Shown piece after piece: positions 61,964 to 64,000 of a stretch of DNA of 64,000 nt. Made by a program: the position numbers and the translations under genes. The notes beneath the pieces were generated by a model, which saw nothing but the letters and a program-made list of their open reading frames with translations, did no database searches and was not told where the DNA came from. Positions within the stretch are counted from its first letter, which is position 1. Every line of letters starts with the position of its first letter. Origin of the DNA: Montifringilla adamsi (taxonomy: Eukaryota > Chordata > Aves > Passeriformes > Passeridae); NCBI GenBank assembly GCA_017590115.1, contig JAGGNK010006526.1:662108-726107 (forward strand). The letters run 5' to 3'.

Positions 61964-62066
61964 GGCGGCAACTACCGGGGAAGGGACACGGCGGAAGCAG
62001 GGGGGCAATGGAGGGGAGGGACGGGCCGAGAAGGGGCGGGACGGGGCGGAACGGAGCGGGCAAAGG
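61706..62066 (-). promoter_or_regulatory. FN3KRP: CpG-rich promoter of FN3KRP
   Basis: GC- and CpG-dense sequence covers exon 1 and its 5' flank. The segment 62000-62060 is C-rich on the gene's strand, with repeated GGGGCGGGA-type motifs on the other strand that resemble Sp1 sites. There is no TATA box at a suitable place on the minus strand. Confidence 0.65.
61823..61963 (-). CDS. FN3KRP: FN3KRP exon 1: ATP-binding loop and catalytic lysine
   Basis: Residues 1-47, starting [10 protein letters not shown] with a near-perfect Kozak sequence. It contains [14 protein letters not shown], the flexible nucleotide loop with Cys24, and FVKIN with Lys41. The donor is CAG|GTGAGG, phase 0. The exon lies in GC-rich DNA. 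Confidence 0.95.
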
Positions 62067-62174
62067 GCGGCTGAGGCGGCTGAGGCGGCTGAGGCGGCTG
62101 AGGCGGCTGAGGCGGCTGAGGCGGCTGAGGCGGCTGAGGCGGCTGAGGCGGCTGAGGCGGCTGAGGCGGCTGAG
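62067..62174. repeat. 9-bp GC minisatellite, 12 perfect copies
   Basis: The unit GCGGCTGAG is repeated 12 times without a change over 108 bp, about 100-210 bp upstream of the FN3KRP start codon. As a multiple of three it stays open in every frame and creates spurious repetitive proteins. Perfect identity suggests recent expansion. Confidence 0.95.
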
Positions 62175-62293
62175 GGACCCGGGCGCTACTGTCAAAAGAC
62201 TCTCTCGTTCCTCCTATGTCAATTCTCCTGTATGTTCAGTTTTATTCTTCTCTTAATCACCGAACAATTCCAAAATTGTTCCACCAATTACAA

Positions 62294-62412
62294 AATCACG
62301 TAATATGTTGAGTTGGAAGGGACCCACAAGGAACACCAAGTCCAGCTAGTGGCTCTGCACATGACATCCCGACTATCCCACGTGCCTGAGAGCATTGTCC
62401 AACAATATTTTT
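62294..62412 (-). mobile_element. CR1-related fragment, minus orientation
   Basis: TATGTTGAGTTGGAAGGGACC, AAGTCCAGCTAGTGGCTCTG and GTGCCTGAGAGCATTGTCCA match a CR1 tail read in reverse. Confidence 0.8.
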
Positions 62413-63204
62413 CTTAAAATCTGGACAGCTGCATAATAAAGGTACCGGATCTCCAGGATCTACTGATGAATTTATTATGCAAAGCCTTGAAGAAAGGAAA
62501 AGAACAGAAGAAAAATAAGCTTCAAATATGATAATAGGCAACAATTTACAAAGTTACAAACTTTAATACAAATGTTTGATGCTAGCTTACATCACCTTAA
62601 ATAAATAAGCTACAGTTCAGTAATGACATACGTAATCTTACCGGCATTAACCTAAAGTTTTAAATAAATAAGGCACACTCGATACACGTGTCCTGGCTGA
62701 AGCAGACAATGGGTGCCAGGACTCTGCTCGCTGTTGTCAAATTTCTGTATTAGTCTCGTATTGTAAAACAAATTGTTGTGCAGATACTGGCATCCATTCT
62801 TTATTTCATAGTAACCGGGGCTACACTAGGAATGAAAGATAAAAAGAAAATTAAGGCATGTAAACATTTCTGCGGAGTTTGGAATCCCATGTTCATCCGT
62901 TCAAAGCAGCACCAAAGACAGCTCAAATGGGTGGAGTCTGAGGGCTCAACAAATCCTTTGGTCCGTTTTGCAAAAATCAGTGTCAGTTCACCTCGAGTCT
63001 CAGCATCAGTGGGAAATCCTCATGGTTTCCCTTTGTCTCCTGGCATAGCACCATGGAATTACAAATACAATAGCAATCTAGCCAAAAACTAAACAAAAGC
63101 CTGCCGACATGCCTCAACGATCATAAAGACCTAAAGAATTCTCATACTGAAGCTGTGGAACGTGCGTGCCGAAATCACAGAAGTTTTCAGAGTATCAGGG
63201 CGTG
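62413..63204. other. Intergenic, no gene recognised
   Basis: Mixed-composition DNA between the CR1 fragment and the GC-rich block. A minus-strand AATAAA lies at 62800-62805. No conserved reading frame was seen. Confidence 0.55.
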
Positions 63205-63340
63205 TCCAGGTGATCACTATGACCTCACCGGTGACTGCATGTCTGTCCCCCTGGGAGCATTGTGACCTCACGGCCGCTGCCGCTCCCTCGCTGCCCCGCT
63301 CCGCTATAAAAGCGGGCGCGCCGCCCCCGCCCCCGCGGCA
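63205..63340 (+). promoter_or_regulatory. Candidate TATA promoter with paired CRE-like sites
   Basis: TATAAAAG at 63305-63312 lies in a GC-rich block (GCGGGCGCGCCGCCCCCGC follows). TGACCTCAC occurs twice upstream, at 63220-63228 and 63263-63271, 43 bases apart. TGACCTCA is one base from the cAMP response element and also matches a nuclear-receptor half-site. Expected transcription start is near 63335-63340. The motifs are seen; promoter activity is inferred. Confidence 0.45.
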
Positions 63341-63354
63341 GCAACCAGGCTCTG

Positions 63355-63466
63355 CGAGTCCCTGGCTGTGCCTGGCTGTACCTGCGTGTCATACCCTGGC
63401 TGTGCCTTCGTGTCCGTGGGTGCCCGTGTGTGTCCCTGTGTGTCTGTGGGTGCCCGTGCGTGTCCC
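63355..63466. repeat. Degenerate GTG-rich tandem repeat
   Basis: CCTGGCTGTGCC-type units are followed by two 27-bp copies at 63410-63436 and 63440-63466 that differ at two positions. This produces His/Thr-rich frames on the minus strand with no evidence of coding. Confidence 0.8.
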
Positions 63467-63586
63467 CAAGTGTAAGCTTGCCCTGAGTCATTGTCAGTGT
63501 CAAACCCAAACATTACCCAAAATCACTAATCCCACCACTTGGTCATTTCTGAGGTGAATGGTGATACCACCACAGCCCTGAGCATT

Positions 63587-63661
63587 ATGTTCCAATGTCC
63601 CAAGTGCCACATTTACACCCTCTGCCGCAAACTGTCCCTGGAGAACTCTGCTCCACAATGA
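63587..63661 (+). other. Small open frame of 24 codons (uncertain)
   Basis: ATG at 63587 opens a short frame beginning MFQCPKCHIY, with a CxxC pair, and stopping at 63661, about 35 bases before an AATAAA. It is not the first ATG after the TATA box, and nothing shows that it is translated. It is listed only because it falls between the candidate promoter and the polyadenylation signal. Confidence 0.15.
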
Positions 63662-63696
63662 GCCGCTCACAAACAGGTGACTGAAAATCAGCGGGA

Positions 63697-63702
63697 AATA
63701 AA
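63697..63702 (+). terminator. Candidate polyadenylation signal
   Basis: AATAAA about 390 bases downstream of the TATA box at 63305, followed by a GT-rich stretch (GGGGCTTGTGACG). The pair could bound a short unspliced transcript. Confidence 0.3.
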
Positions 63703-64000
63703 AAGACACTTCAGGGGCTTGTGACGATTGCAGGGGCATCAGGAGCCCAGGTGCTGATTTCCTCAGTTCTCCCCAAAACACCAAATTATAGGAATAGGCA
63801 GATCCATCGGGCCAATGCCTGACTCTGAGGTTGGGGTCAATGGAAAAATTTGGAGTTTGTTCACTCAACACCTGATCCTTGACACCTCATGGGAGGCACC
63901 TTGCTCCCTGAGGGAAAAGAGTTCCACTCAGGAACCAGGAGGGGCCAGGAACAGGAGCCAGCAGGGCTCACTGACAGAGCTTTAAACTGGCTTGGGAGGG
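63703..64000. other. Right edge, no gene recognised
   Basis: A minus-strand open frame at 63500-63871 has no ATG at its start and no firm homology. No transposon copy was recognised with confidence. Confidence 0.45.

Noticed and set aside
62000..62008. Upstream in-frame start for FN3KRP near 62008
   Set aside because: The codon there is TTG, not ATG. The ATG at 61963 has an excellent context and gives the family length.
62067..62174. CRISPR-like array
   Set aside because: The repeats are directly adjacent 9-bp units without spacers, in a vertebrate genome. It is a minisatellite.
61569..62303. Long frames rich in RLS or EAA repeats
   Set aside because: They come from the 9-bp minisatellite, which cannot create stops in any frame. 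They run through CR1 sequence and the FN3KRP promoter.
1..64000. tRNA, rRNA or snRNA genes
   Set aside because: No cloverleaf-like A-box/B-box pairs or known small-RNA sequences were recognised by eye; a covariance-model scan would be needed to exclude them.

Overview
This is vertebrate nuclear DNA, almost certainly from a bird and probably a songbird. The genes are split by introns, CR1-type LINE tails occur in both orientations, and there is one solo LTR of a kind I associate with passerine endogenous retroviruses. Only two protein genes can be supported, both on the minus strand. Together their coding exons cover about 1.9 kb of the 64 kb.

Left part (1-28,824): the 5' end of fibrillin-2 (FBN2). 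Seven coding exons can be placed to the base by splice sites, reading phase and protein similarity. They encode the signal peptide and propeptide, the N-terminal unique region, three EGF-like modules, the first hybrid/TB domain and the first calcium-binding EGF module. The rest of the gene lies beyond the left edge. The signal-peptide exon identifies FBN2 rather than FBN1 or FBN3. The gene starts in a CpG island at about 28.4-29.7 kb.

Middle (about 29.7-54.4 kb): a long AT-rich stretch with no recognisable gene. It holds microsatellites, homopolymer tracts, CR1 tails, a 29-bp palindrome and an orphan TATA box followed by a splice donor near 36.3 kb.

Right part (54,699-61,963): a complete six-exon FN3KRP (ketosamine-3-kinase) gene encoding exactly 309 residues, with its kinase residues intact. 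Its introns and upstream flank are rich in repeats: a 199-bp-period tandem duplication, the solo LTR, CR1 copies including one interrupted by a piece in the opposite orientation, and a perfect 12 x 9-bp GC minisatellite about 100 bp upstream of the start codon. No second FN3K-type gene is next to it.

Right edge (62.2-64.0 kb): a GC-rich plus-strand TATA promoter with two copies of TGACCTCAC, a degenerate GTG-rich repeat downstream and an AATAAA about 390 bp on. This is the best candidate for an undescribed short transcription unit. I found no microbial or mobile-defence system. The main biological points are the FBN2-FN3KRP neighbourhood, the two orphan promoters and the repeat structures around FN3KRP. 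All homology calls rest on reading the translations by eye against remembered families; no database search was run.
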